From: Clostridiales bacterium
GTDB lineage: Bacteria > Bacillota_A > Clostridia > Oscillospirales > Oscillospiraceae
Direction of reading: 5' to 3'
DNA length: 64,000 nt
Assembly (NCBI GenBank): GCA_004553625.1
Contig: SFKX01000008.1
Coordinates: forward strand, 1 to 64,000
Part shown: piece after piece, positions 1-7,258 of the stretch
Layout of the letters: every line of letters starts with the position of its first letter
Position numbering within the stretch: the first letter of the stretch is position 1
Translations under genes and position numbers: made by a program
The notes under the pieces: generated by a model
The model's input: the letters and a program-made list of their open reading frames with translations, nothing else
Told to the model about the DNA's origin: nothing
Databases searched by the model: none

Positions 1-112
1 CAGCTACAAGCCCTACATCATCGCCGCGATGATCTTCCTCGCCAAGAGCAAGGACCCCGCCGCCGCCCTCAAGGCCCTCGAGGACCGCGCCCAGAAGCGC
101 AAGTTCTGCTGA
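1..112 (+). CDS. ygeW: Knotted carbamoyltransferase YgeW, C-terminal fragment
   Basis: Only the last 36 codons are inside the window, in frame from base 2 to a TGA at 110-112. The peptide runs SYKPYIIAAMIFLAKSKDPA and ends in a basic tail. From memory this matches the end of the YgeW family, whose E. coli member has SWKPYIIAAMIL near its C-terminus. YgeW proteins resemble ornithine and aspartate carbamoyltransferases and occur in anaerobic purine/ureide degradation clusters; their exact substrate is not settled. The carbamate kinase gene 60 bases downstream supports a role in forming or using carbamoyl phosphate. The identification rests on a short tail plus context, and the catalytic part cannot be checked here. 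Confidence 0.72.
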   Translation, partial: SYKPYIIAAMIFLAKSKDPAAALKALEDRAQKRKFC

Positions 113-171
113 ATACGTCATTAAAAACCCCGCAGCCTGCCTTTCAAATCTTAAAATGAGGTGTTATAATA

Positions 172-1116
172 ATGGGTAAGCGCATAGTAGTCGCTCTCGG
201 CGGAAACGCCCTGGGCAACAATCTTCCCGAGCAGATGGCCGCGGTCAAGGAGACTGCTAAAGCCATAGCCGACCTCATTGAGGGCGGCAACGAGGTCATA
301 GTCGCGCACGGCAACGGTCCCCAGGTCGGCATGATCCAGGCCGCGATGACCGAGCTCACGAGGTCCGATCCTGAAAAGTATATCCCCTGCCCGCTTTCCG
401 TCTGCGTGGCCATGAGCCAGGGTTACATCGGCTACGACCTGCAGAACGCCCTGCGCGAGGAGCTGCTTGACCGCGGCATCAACAAGGGCGTCGCCACCGT
501 GCTGACTCAGGTCGAGGTGGACCCCGAGGACCCTGCCTTCAAGAATCCGACCAAGCCCATCGGCTCCTTCATGACGAAGGAAGAGGCCGACAAGATGGTC
601 GCGGAGCGCGGCTATCAGGTCGTCGAGGACGCCGGCCGCGGCTATAGGCGCGTCGTCGCCTCGCCTAAGCCGAAGTCCGTCGTCGAGCTGGACACCATCC
701 GCGCGCTCGTGGACAGCGACCACATCGTCGTGGCCTGCGGCGGCGGCGGTATCCCCGTGTTCACCACCGAGGGCAACCACCTCAAGGGCGCGGCCGCCGT
801 CATCGACAAGGACTTCGCCAGCGAGGTCCTCGCCGAACAGCTGGACGCCGACTACCTCATCATCCTCACCGCGGTGGAGAAGGCCGCCATCAACTTCGGC
901 AAGCCGGAGCAGAAGTGGCTGGACACCATTTCGGTCGCAGAGGCCGAGCAGTATTGCGCCGAGGGCCACTTCGCGCCCGGTTCCATGCTGCCGAAGGTTC
1001 AGGCCGCCATGCGCTTCGCCGAGTCCAAGCCCGGCCGCCGCGCGCTCATCACCCTGCTCGAGAAGGCGCGTGACGGTATTGACGGCAAGACCGGCACCGT
1101 TGTCGTCAACGAGTAA
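172..1116 (+). CDS. arcC: Carbamate kinase
   Basis: The 314-residue protein has the full family length. It catalyses carbamoyl phosphate + ADP = carbamate + ATP, a substrate-level phosphorylation step in arginine, agmatine or purine fermentation in the cytosol. Visible motifs are the N-terminal VALGGNAL loop (about residues 7-14), VAHGNGPQVG (about 44-53), the glycine-rich GGGGIPV (about 190), DKDFAS (about 212) and the late GSMLPKVQAA (about 273), all typical of the amino-acid kinase fold. A purine-rich stretch, gaggtg, sits upstream of the ATG. Lying between ygeW and ridA, it fits an ATP-yielding end step of carbamoyl-phosphate-producing catabolism rather than the arginine deiminase pathway, because no arcA or arcB is adjacent. 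All key motifs are intact. Confidence 0.96.
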   Translation: MGKRIVVALGGNALGNNLPEQMAAVKETAKAIADLIEGGNEVIVAHGNGPQVGMIQAAMTELTRSDPEKYIPCPLSVCVAMSQGYIGYDLQNALREELLDRGINKGVATVLTQVEVDPEDPAFKNPTKPIGSFMTKEEADKMVAERGYQVVEDAGRGYRRVVASPKPKSVVELDTIRALVDSDHIVVACGGGGIPVFTTEGNHLKGAAAVIDKDFASEVLAEQLDADYLIILTAVEKAAINFGKPEQKWLDTISVAEAEQYCAEGHFAPGSMLPKVQAAMRFAESKPGRRALITLLEKARDGIDGKTGTVVVNE

Positions 1117-1137
1117 TTGAGGAAGGAAGCGTATCAC

Positions 1138-1521
1138 ATGAAGAAAGTCATCGCCACCGCTAAGGCCCCCTCTGCCATCGGGCCGTACTCCCAGGGAATC
1201 GCCGCCTCCGGACAGATCCTCTTCGTCTCCGGCCAGATCCCCATTGACCCGGCCACCGGCGCTTTCGCCGCGGAGGATATCCAGGGCCAGACCGAGCAGA
1301 GCCTCAAGAACGTCGGCGCCATCCTCGCCGAGGCCGGCTTCGGCTATGAGGACGTGGTCAAGACCACCGTGCTCCTCGCCGACATCGCCGACTTCGCCCC
1401 GATGAACGAGGTCTACTCCAAGTACTTCAAGACCGACTGCCCCGCCCGCGCGGCCTTCGCCGTGAAGGACCTGCCCAAGGGCGCCAGGGTCGAGATCGAG
1501 GCCATTGCTGTCAAGGGCTGA
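1138..1521 (+). CDS. ridA: RidA family enamine/imine deaminase
   Basis: This 127-residue RidA (YjgF/UK114) protein hydrolyses reactive enamine/imine intermediates such as 2-aminoacrylate to the 2-oxoacid plus ammonia. The start is ATG 1138, since gaggaaggaag lies just upstream and the protein then begins MKKVIATAKAPSAIGPYSQG as in the family; an earlier in-frame TTG at 1117 has no ribosome site. Other markers are VSGQIPIDPATG (about residues 30-41) and the C-terminal ARVEIEAIAV, with the catalytic Arg in ARAAFAV. It follows arcC by 21 bases and ends at a strong terminator, so it closes the ygeW-arcC-ridA operon. Clean-up of enamines from a neighbouring ammonia-lyase-type step is a reasonable inference. 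Confidence 0.95.
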   Translation: MKKVIATAKAPSAIGPYSQGIAASGQILFVSGQIPIDPATGAFAAEDIQGQTEQSLKNVGAILAEAGFGYEDVVKTTVLLADIADFAPMNEVYSKYFKTDCPARAAFAVKDLPKGARVEIEAIAVKG

Positions 1522-1541
1522 GTAAAAGTAACAAAAACGTA

Positions 1542-1579
1542 CCCCCGGACCTGCTCGCAGGCCCGGGGGCAATTTATTT
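1542..1579 (+). terminator. Rho-independent terminator after ridA
   Basis: The arms CCCCCGG-A-CCTG and CAGG-C-CCGGGGG enclose a CTCG loop with one A/C mismatch (1542-1569), and a T-rich tract (aatttatttt) follows. It lies 20 bases after the ridA stop and ahead of the convergent redox operon. Confidence 0.88.
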
Positions 1580-1646
1580 TCATACATCAAAGAGAAAAGA
1601 AAGGATGACGACAAATTTTACATCTCTTGCGCAAATGGCGCGGCAA

Positions 1647-2504
1647 TCAGCCCTTGTCTTTGGACCCGCGGCGGCTCAGCGCGCCTTTGGGACAAGCTCG
1701 TATACAGTCCCCGCAGCGGATGCACTCACTGCTGTTTGGGTTCAAATTGGGCTTGAGCTCGAAACCGCAGGCCCGAGTACAGGCCCCGCAGTTTATGCAC
1801 TTTTCCTTGTCCGCCTCGTATCTATAAAACGCTATGGGGTTGAATATGCCGTATATGGCCCCCAGAGGGCAGAGGTACCGGCAGAACGGCCTGTAACTCC
1901 ACACGGAGAGCAGGAGGATGACAACAAGCAGCCCCAGCTTCCAGTTGAACAACCAGCCGAGCGAGCTCTGGAGCTCCTCGTTCATGAGCACCAGAGGGAT
2001 GCCGGCAAAAAGCGTTCCAGAGGGGCAAACATACTTGCAGTACCACGGACTACCCTGACCCACGAGGTCCAAAACCGTGAGCGGGAGCAGTATGACCAGG
2101 ACAGCCAGCACAAGGTAGCGCAGATATTTGAGGTATCGGTCCCCCGGAAGGAGCTTGCGCTTTTTGGGAAACGGTATCTTGTGCAGCAGGTCCTGCACAA
2201 GCCCGAACGGGCAAAGCCAGCCGCAAACAAAACGGCCGAAAAACGCTCCGACAAGCATCAGGAAACCGACCACGTAGAACGAAAACCACTTTCCCTGTTC
2301 TCCAAGCACGGCCTGGAGAGCGCCCACGGGGCAAGCTCCCACTGCTCCCGGGCATGAATAGCAGTTGAGCCCCGGAACGCAAACGGTTTTCAGCTCCCCC
2401 TTATATATGCCGCCCTTGAGGAAGCCGGCGACATAGCCGTTCGTCAGCGCAGTCCAGCACAGCTGAACGATCAGCCTGATATGCCTGCCCAATCTTTTAA
2501 CCAA
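1647..2504 (-). CDS. NapH/CcoG-like membrane 4Fe-4S ferredoxin
   Basis: The 285-residue membrane protein alternates hydrophobic segments (about residues 70-90, 128-150 and 185-205) with cysteine motifs: CYSCPGAVGACPVGA (about 48-62), CGWLCPFG, CKYVCPSG and CRYLCPLG. It ends with two ferredoxin clusters, CINCGACTRAC and CIRCGDCIRACP. This is the NapH/YccM-type architecture that moves electrons from the quinone or flavin pool across the membrane. The predicted start is TTG 2504, overlapping the preceding small gene by 8 bases, so translation is probably coupled; no better start is visible. With a TlpA-like thioredoxin lipoprotein and a CXXC peptide upstream it looks like the electron-supply part of an extracytoplasmic thiol-redox module. 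The physiological partner is inferred from context. Confidence 0.85.
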   Translation of the reverse strand: MVKRLGRHIRLIVQLCWTALTNGYVAGFLKGGIYKGELKTVCVPGLNCYSCPGAVGACPVGALQAVLGEQGKWFSFYVVGFLMLVGAFFGRFVCGWLCPFGLVQDLLHKIPFPKKRKLLPGDRYLKYLRYLVLAVLVILLPLTVLDLVGQGSPWYCKYVCPSGTLFAGIPLVLMNEELQSSLGWLFNWKLGLLVVILLLSVWSYRPFCRYLCPLGAIYGIFNPIAFYRYEADKEKCINCGACTRACGFELKPNLNPNSSECIRCGDCIRACPKGALSRRGSKDKG

Positions 2505-2643
2505 GGCCGATACACTCCAGGCAGATGTTCACGGCCTTGCGCAGGACGATCTCCCCCTCGCCAAGGTAAAGGCCGAGCAGCAGGAGGGCGGCTCCCACTG
2601 CGGCCGTCAGCGCAGCGGCCAGATCTTTTGCGCGGCGGCTCAT
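2497..2643 (-). CDS. 48-residue CXXC membrane peptide, CD1871A-like
   Basis: A tiny gene encodes one hydrophobic helix (about residues 8-27) and a C-terminal RKAVNICLECIGLG with a CLEC dithiol at Cys41/Cys44. The start is ATG 2643, which overlaps the TGA of the thioredoxin-like gene as ATGA; a longer in-frame reading to 2685 would intrude on that gene. Peptides with this single-helix plus ICLECIG layout are annotated in clostridia as the CD1871A family, usually between a TlpA-like lipoprotein and a NapH-like ferredoxin, as here. The function is unknown. A membrane dithiol relay between the ferredoxin and the outside thioredoxin is an inference from its position and CXXC. Confidence 0.72.
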   Translation of the reverse strand: MSRRAKDLAAALTAAVGAALLLLGLYLGEGEIVLRKAVNICLECIGLG

Positions 2644-3203
2644 TGCTCCAGTCCCTCCAGCAGTCCGTCGGCTATCTCCTTCCAATCATCCAGGCTCTTG
2701 GCGGACATGTAGGCGGAGCCGACCTGGCGCCCCTCGCTGTCTACGAACAGCGTCGTCGGAACGGCATAGATCTGCGAAAGCAGACCGTAGGTACCCTCTC
2801 CAGGGACGATGTGCGTATAATCAGCGCCTGTGCTCTCCACTATCTCCCGGGCTTTCTCGAGCTGCTCCTCGCTGAGATTTCCGTCCGAATCCAACACATC
2901 CGATACAAGGCCCATGACCTGCAGGCCCTTATCTTCGTATTCCTCCGCCAGGATGCCCAGGTCGGGCATCTCCGAGATACACGGGCCGCAATAAGTGGCC
3001 CAAATATTTACCATTGTGAGCTTGTGCTCTGAAAACACGCCCTGGTCCACGGCGTTCCCGTCCAGATCGACCGTATCAAAACTGCTGAGTATCCCGGCGG
3101 GTGCGGTTTCCTCCGCACCGGACGTCTCCGCCGGAGCGGCAGCCTGACCGCAGGCGGAAAGCAGCAGCAGAGCGGCCGCAAGCAGAGCTGACAATAGTTT
3201 CAT
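2640..3203 (-). CDS. TlpA/ResA-like thioredoxin lipoprotein
   Basis: The 187-residue protein has a lipoprotein signal with lipobox LSAC (Cys18), a Thr/Ala/Glu-rich linker to about residue 37, and a thioredoxin-like domain with WATYCGPC (active cysteines 72 and 75) and the cis-proline region AVPTTLFVD (about 148-156). Such membrane-anchored thioredoxins reduce or oxidise protein thiols outside the cytoplasm, for example in cytochrome maturation, sporulation or oxidative-stress repair of surface proteins. It is the first gene of a three-gene operon with the CXXC peptide and the NapH-like ferredoxin, and the gene order suggests electrons flow ferredoxin to CXXC peptide to this protein. A ggaggtgcg ribosome site precedes the ATG. 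The client protein is not known. Confidence 0.9.
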   Translation of the reverse strand: MKLLSALLAAALLLLSACGQAAAPAETSGAEETAPAGILSSFDTVDLDGNAVDQGVFSEHKLTMVNIWATYCGPCISEMPDLGILAEEYEDKGLQVMGLVSDVLDSDGNLSEEQLEKAREIVESTGADYTHIVPGEGTYGLLSQIYAVPTTLFVDSEGRQVGSAYMSAKSLDDWKEIADGLLEGLEQ

Positions 3204-3547
3204 AACGCACCTCCGGCAATCTGTAAAATTTACAGAGATTATACACGAGCCTCATATGACCGTCAAGGAACCTTGTCACAGACATATCCTGCGCTTGCCC
3301 GCGCTTCAATTTCTCGGCTCCCGTTCAGCTCTCTGTGCACCATGAGTCGTCAACTTAATATTTCATCAAATTTAGTAAAACTCTTGACTAAATAAACTAA
3401 TTGAGATAAAATAATAATATAAATAGTATATAAGCGTATAGCTCATTATATTTATCGCCGCGGCACATTTCCAGTCTCATCGCCGAGCGTTTTTAGTCGT
3501 GTCCGGGCAACGCTATATCTGTACAAGTCACAAGAGGAGGTGCGCTA
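3204..3547. other. AT-rich divergent intergenic region
   Basis: This 344-base region separates the thioredoxin operon (leftward) from the LacI gene (rightward). It is much more AT-rich than the surrounding genes, especially 3350-3450, and holds no credible gene. It contains the candidate LacI promoter at 3384-3412 and, within it, an ACTAAATAAACTAATT element that resembles sequences ahead of the E1 and importer operons. The ribosome site agaggaggtg lies just before the lacI ATG. Confidence 0.7.
3384..3412 (+). promoter_or_regulatory. Candidate sigmaA promoter of lacI with possible autoregulatory operator
   Basis: TTGACT (3384-3389), a 17-base spacer and TAAAAT (3407-3412) match the housekeeping consensus and would give a leader of about 130 bases. 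The spacer is the AT-rich element ACTAAATAAACTAATT, similar to elements at 15901-15920 and 16090-16103 in the divergent region this regulator probably controls. Autoregulation is inferred from that similarity. Confidence 0.55.
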
Positions 3548-4555
3548 ATGGCAATCACCGCCAAAGAGATCGCCAAGATCCTGGGCATTTCCCCGGCCGC
3601 CGTTTCTATCGCGATCAACAACAAACCGGGAGTCAGCAGCGCTACAAGAGAGCGCGTCCTGCAGCTGGCCAATGAAAACGGATATGAGTTTTCTCGCGGA
3701 AAAAACTCGGACGAGCGCAAGGAAACGATCTCGTTTATCCTTTATAAGAAGTCCGGCGGAGCCGTTGTGGACGACACGCCGTTTTTCTCCAGCCTTACGG
3801 AAGGAGTGGCACTGAGCTGCCGCGAGCACGGTTACGCGCTCGATATCCAATACCTGTTTGAATCCGGCAACGTGGCAAAAGACGTTCAGTCCCTGGCTAA
3901 TTCAGGCACCTCCGGGGTAATCCTGCTCGCAACGGAAATGAAGGCTGAGGACTTTGTTCCGTTTCGGGATCTTCCTCTGCCAATGGTCGTGTTGGACACG
4001 TATTTTGAAGGGCTCACGCGGGATTGCGTGATAATCAATAACATACAGGGCGCTTTCCTGGCTACAAATCATCTCATATCCGTGCGCAAGCAGCCGCCCG
4101 GATATCTCCACTCTTCCTACCCCATAGGGAATTTTGAAGAGCGTGCTGACGGCTTTTACAAAGCCGTTCGCGGGAACGGAATGTCCGCCTCGCAGATCGT
4201 CGTGCACAAGCTCCCGCCCTCGGTGGACGGGGCCTATGCCGAGATGTCCGCCCTGCTTGCCAAGAATGTACAGACCGCCAATTGCTATTTTGCAGATAAC
4301 GACCTCATTGCGGCGGGCGCCATGAGAGCGTTCAAAGAACACGGCTACCGTATCCCGCAGGACGTCGCCTTCATCGGATTCGACAACACGTCTCTTTGCG
4401 AGCTGATGGACCCTCCGGTCACCAGCGTCAACGTGCCGAAGCAGGCCATGGGACGTCTGGCGGTCGAGCGTCTGCTCTCCGTTATAAACGGCGGCTCCAG
4501 CTGCACCGTAAAGTCTGAGATAATGACCTCCCTTGTGCTTAGGGGCTCCCTGTAA
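3548..4555 (+). CDS. LacI family transcriptional regulator
   Basis: The 335-residue protein has an N-terminal LacI helix-turn-helix (TAKEIAKILGISPAAVSIAI, residues 4-23, and the hinge to about 60). A periplasmic-binding-protein-like effector domain follows, with LPLPMVVLDTYFEG, FADNDLIAAGAMRA and the C-terminal AFIGFDNT motif. It should bind an operator as a dimer and release it on binding a sugar or sugar phosphate. It faces the minus-strand operon that ends at 4627, and the same AT-rich element occurs at its own promoter and in the divergent promoter region at 15.6-16.1 kb, so it is the likely regulator of that catabolic regulon. The ligand is unknown; a pentose or branched/deoxy sugar would suit the enzymes. 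Confidence 0.93.
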   Translation: MAITAKEIAKILGISPAAVSIAINNKPGVSSATRERVLQLANENGYEFSRGKNSDERKETISFILYKKSGGAVVDDTPFFSSLTEGVALSCREHGYALDIQYLFESGNVAKDVQSLANSGTSGVILLATEMKAEDFVPFRDLPLPMVVLDTYFEGLTRDCVIINNIQGAFLATNHLISVRKQPPGYLHSSYPIGNFEERADGFYKAVRGNGMSASQIVVHKLPPSVDGAYAEMSALLAKNVQTANCYFADNDLIAAGAMRAFKEHGYRIPQDVAFIGFDNTSLCELMDPPVTSVNVPKQAMGRLAVERLLSVINGGSSCTVKSEIMTSLVLRGSL

Positions 4556-4585
4556 ATTTCGCGCTTTTTGAATAACGAACGCCAA

Positions 4586-4629
4586 AACCGGCTGTGCTGA
4601 AGAGTCAGCGCAGCCGGTTTCTATTTTCA
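4586..4629. terminator. Bidirectional terminator between lacI and lpd
   Basis: A 15-base-pair stem runs AACCGGCTGTGCTGA / TCAGCGCAGCCGGTT with an AGAG loop (4586-4619). It is flanked by AAAA on the left and a T-rich tract on the right, so it can serve both the rightward lacI gene and the leftward operon ending at 4627. Confidence 0.85.
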
Positions 4630-6048
4630 CTTCCTGTTCGGCATGTGGATAGCCCGCTTTTCCGCCGCCATGACACATTCCCGCAGCGCCTCTGACACGG
4701 TGGGGTGGCAGTGGATCGTGTCAATCAGCTCCTCCGCCGTACATTCGAGCCTCATTGCAAGCGCGGCCTCTTCTATCAGTTCAGTTGCGCCAGGGGCCAG
4801 TATGTGTACTCCCAGGATCTCCCCGAACCGGCTTCCGATGAGCACCTTGAACATTCCGCCCGTCTCGCCCTCGACCAGGCACCTGCCGTTTCCGGCCGCC
4901 GGGAACTTGCCGGACCGGTAGTCCACGCCCATGTTCTTGAGCTGTTCTTCCGTATATCCCACGCCGGCGAACTCCGGACCAACGTATGCGCAACTGGGGC
5001 TGAGCTCCGCGCGGAAGCTCCTGTTTCCGCCCATCGCATTCTCCGCGGCGACCTCGCCCATGGCCATGGCCGCATGGGCCAGCATCAGTCTCCCGTTGCA
5101 GTCGCCCACCGCGTAAACGCCCGGTACGTCGGTCTCCATCCTGTCGTTCACGCGGATGAAGCCTCCGTCGCAGCCGATTTGGGCCTTTTCAAGGTCAAGG
5201 CCCCCGGTGTTGGGACCCCTGCCGGTACACACGAGTATCTTCTCCGCCTCGATCGTTTCGGAACCCCCTGGACCGGCGACCGTGACTTGGGCGCATCCGT
5301 CGATGTCGCTGACCGACTCCACCCTGCTGCCGGTCAGGATACGCATGCCCATGCCCTCCAGCCGCGACTGAAGCAGACGCGTCAGCTCCTCATCCATGAG
5401 CGGCAGCAGTCTCCCGCTCAGCTCTACAACGGTCACTTTCGCGCCGAACCTGGCGTAGACGCTGCCCAGTTCAATACCGACCACGCCGCCGCCTATCACC
5501 AGCAGGCTGTCCGGGATGTGGTCCAGGGTGAGGCAGTCCGTTGAGTCCATGCAGGCCTGTGATTCCTTTAGCCCTGGTATCTCGGGCATGAGGGGAAAAG
5601 AGCCGGAGGCTATGATTATCCTGTCCGCCGTGAGCTCTCTGCCCTCCACCTCCACCGTCTTGGGACCTGTAAACCTCGCTCTCCCGCTCACAAGCTCGAC
5701 TCGGTTCGCTTTCATAAGAGAGCGCACTCCGGAAGTGAGCTTTTCCGTGACCGCCTGCCGGTTCGCCTGGACCCTGTCCCAGTCAACTCGCACTTCCTCC
5801 GCTGTTATGCCTGCGGCGCTTGCACCCAGGACCTTTTCATAGATCTCAGCGGAGTGGAGCAAGGCTTTTGTCGGCATACAGCCCCTGTTGAGGCAGGTCC
5901 CGCCCAGCTTTACCGCTTCGACCAACGTCACCTTTGCACCCAGCTGCGCGGCGCGTATCGCAGCGACATATCCGCCCGGTCCGCCGCCTATCACCAGCAC
6001 GGAGGACATTTCCTTGCCCGCTCCGGGCATTGTCACGCTGTTTTCCAT
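4627..6048 (-). CDS. lpdA: Dihydrolipoyl dehydrogenase (E3), catabolic-regulon copy
   Basis: The 473-residue flavoprotein reoxidises dihydrolipoyl groups of an E2 with NAD+. It has the FAD-binding VIGGGPGGYVAA (about 19-30), redox disulfide GGTCLNRGC, NAD-binding VIGGGVVGIELGS (about 185-197), the FAD loop YAVGDCNG and the C-terminal HCHPTVSE with the catalytic His-Glu pair. Unlike the other E3 in this window it has no N-terminal lipoyl domain, only a 15-residue extension. It is the last gene of the long operon coming from 15.6 kb, 12 bases after its E2. The matching E1 subunits lie in the divergent operon at 16.1-18.1 kb, so the complex is encoded on both sides of a shared control region. 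All catalytic residues are present. Confidence 0.96.
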   Translation of the reverse strand: MENSVTMPGAGKEMSSVLVIGGGPGGYVAAIRAAQLGAKVTLVEAVKLGGTCLNRGCMPTKALLHSAEIYEKVLGASAAGITAEEVRVDWDRVQANRQAVTEKLTSGVRSLMKANRVELVSGRARFTGPKTVEVEGRELTADRIIIASGSFPLMPEIPGLKESQACMDSTDCLTLDHIPDSLLVIGGGVVGIELGSVYARFGAKVTVVELSGRLLPLMDEELTRLLQSRLEGMGMRILTGSRVESVSDIDGCAQVTVAGPGGSETIEAEKILVCTGRGPNTGGLDLEKAQIGCDGGFIRVNDRMETDVPGVYAVGDCNGRLMLAHAAMAMGEVAAENAMGGNRSFRAELSPSCAYVGPEFAGVGYTEEQLKNMGVDYRSGKFPAAGNGRCLVEGETGGMFKVLIGSRFGEILGVHILAPGATELIEEAALAMRLECTAEELIDTIHCHPTVSEALRECVMAAEKRAIHMPNRK

Positions 6049-6060
6049 GGCAAGCCCCTT

Positions 6061-7209
6061 TCACGCCAGCATAAGCGCCGGGTTCTCCATCAGCGCTTTC
6101 ACGCGCTGGAGAAACTGCGCGGCATATGCTCCGTCCACCACGCGGTGGTCCGCAGTGAGGCTCAGGTTCAGCATCGGCCTTATCACGAGCTCTCCGCCCC
6201 TTACGACGGGCTTCTCTTCTATCGTATTTACGCCGAGGATCGCCACCTCCGGCTGATTGATTATCGGGGAAAAACTCTCTATTCCGTACATGCCAAGGTT
6301 TGTCACCGTAAAAGTGCCGCCCTGCAGCCGCTCCAGAGGCAGCTTGCCCTCTCGAGCCTTTGCCGCCAGCTCTTTCAGCTCGTCGGAGATCTCCGTCAGG
6401 CTCTTTTTGTCCGCATCGGGTATATTCGGGACCACCAGCCCGTTCTCCAGAGATACGGCCACGCCCATGTTCACATAGCGCTTATATATGATCCTGTTTT
6501 CGGAAACGGAGCAATTCAGCTGCGGGAACTCGCGAAGCGCCTTGGCCACGAACTTCACGATGAAGTCCGTATAGCTCACCTTGACTCCGTTTGCCTTGAG
6601 CTGTTCGCGGCAGCGCCTCAGCTCCGTCATGTCGACCGAGAGGTTGAACGTGACGGTCGGGGAGGTCATGTGCGAATTCTGCATGTTCCTGGCGATGGCC
6701 TTGCGCATACCGTTCATCGGTACGATCTCTTCCGCGGGCTCGTTTTCCGGTGCTGCCCCGGCGGGCGCGGCCTTGTCGGACGACTTGAGGTATTCCAGGA
6801 TATCTCCCGCCATCACGCGACCGTGTGACGGGACTTTGCTCAGGTCTATCTGCGCGCTTTCCGCGAGTTTTTTCGCAAGCGGAGAGCTTTTTTGCGCAGG
6901 GGGCGCCGCGGGAGCGGACTGGGGCGCCTGTTCTTTCGCTTTTGCGCCGGCGTCACTGTCTTGGGGCTGCTCTGCCGGGCTTATGCTCCCCAGCTTTGAC
7001 GATACCGCAGCCTTTTCTCCCTCAGCCACCAGGACCTCAGTAAGGACGCCGGTGGTCTCGGCCTCAATGTCGCTGCTGCCTTTGTCGCTCATCACGGCAA
7101 AAAGCAGATCCCCGTCCCGGACGAACTCGCCCGGTTTTTTGAACCATTTTACAAGCGTGCCCTCGCTCATGCCCTTGTATATCCTCGGCATGACGATATC
7201 TGCCGCCAT
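6061..7209 (-). CDS. Dihydrolipoamide acyltransferase (E2), catabolic-regulon copy
   Basis: This 382-residue E2 core protein has three parts. The lipoyl domain spans about residues 1-77 and carries the lysine in MSDKGSSDIEA. One peripheral-subunit-binding domain lies at about 108-141 (SSPLAKKLAESAQIDLSKVP, with GRVMAGDIL). The acyltransferase domain runs from about 158 to the end, with the active-site DHRVVDG. It transfers an acyl group from lipoate to CoA. The motif around the lipoyl lysine departs from the usual E(T/S)DK form. It lies between the sugar isomerase and E3 genes. Acetyl-CoA formation from an acetoin- or pyruvate-like substrate is the family norm; the real substrate here is open. 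Confidence 0.93.
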   Translation of the reverse strand: MAADIVMPRIYKGMSEGTLVKWFKKPGEFVRDGDLLFAVMSDKGSSDIEAETTGVLTEVLVAEGEKAAVSSKLGSISPAEQPQDSDAGAKAKEQAPQSAPAAPPAQKSSPLAKKLAESAQIDLSKVPSHGRVMAGDILEYLKSSDKAAPAGAAPENEPAEEIVPMNGMRKAIARNMQNSHMTSPTVTFNLSVDMTELRRCREQLKANGVKVSYTDFIVKFVAKALREFPQLNCSVSENRIIYKRYVNMGVAVSLENGLVVPNIPDADKKSLTEISDELKELAAKAREGKLPLERLQGGTFTVTNLGMYGIESFSPIINQPEVAILGVNTIEEKPVVRGGELVIRPMLNLSLTADHRVVDGAYAAQFLQRVKALMENPALMLA

Positions 7210-7258
7210 ATCTCATCCCTCCAAAGACTATGCTTGGTTTTCAGCGCAGCTGCGCGCC

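Noticed and set aside
151..1614. A 487-codon minus-strand frame opposite arcC and ridA
   Set aside because: Antisense shadow with Gly/Leu/Asp/His repeats typical of reverse-complemented GC-rich codons.
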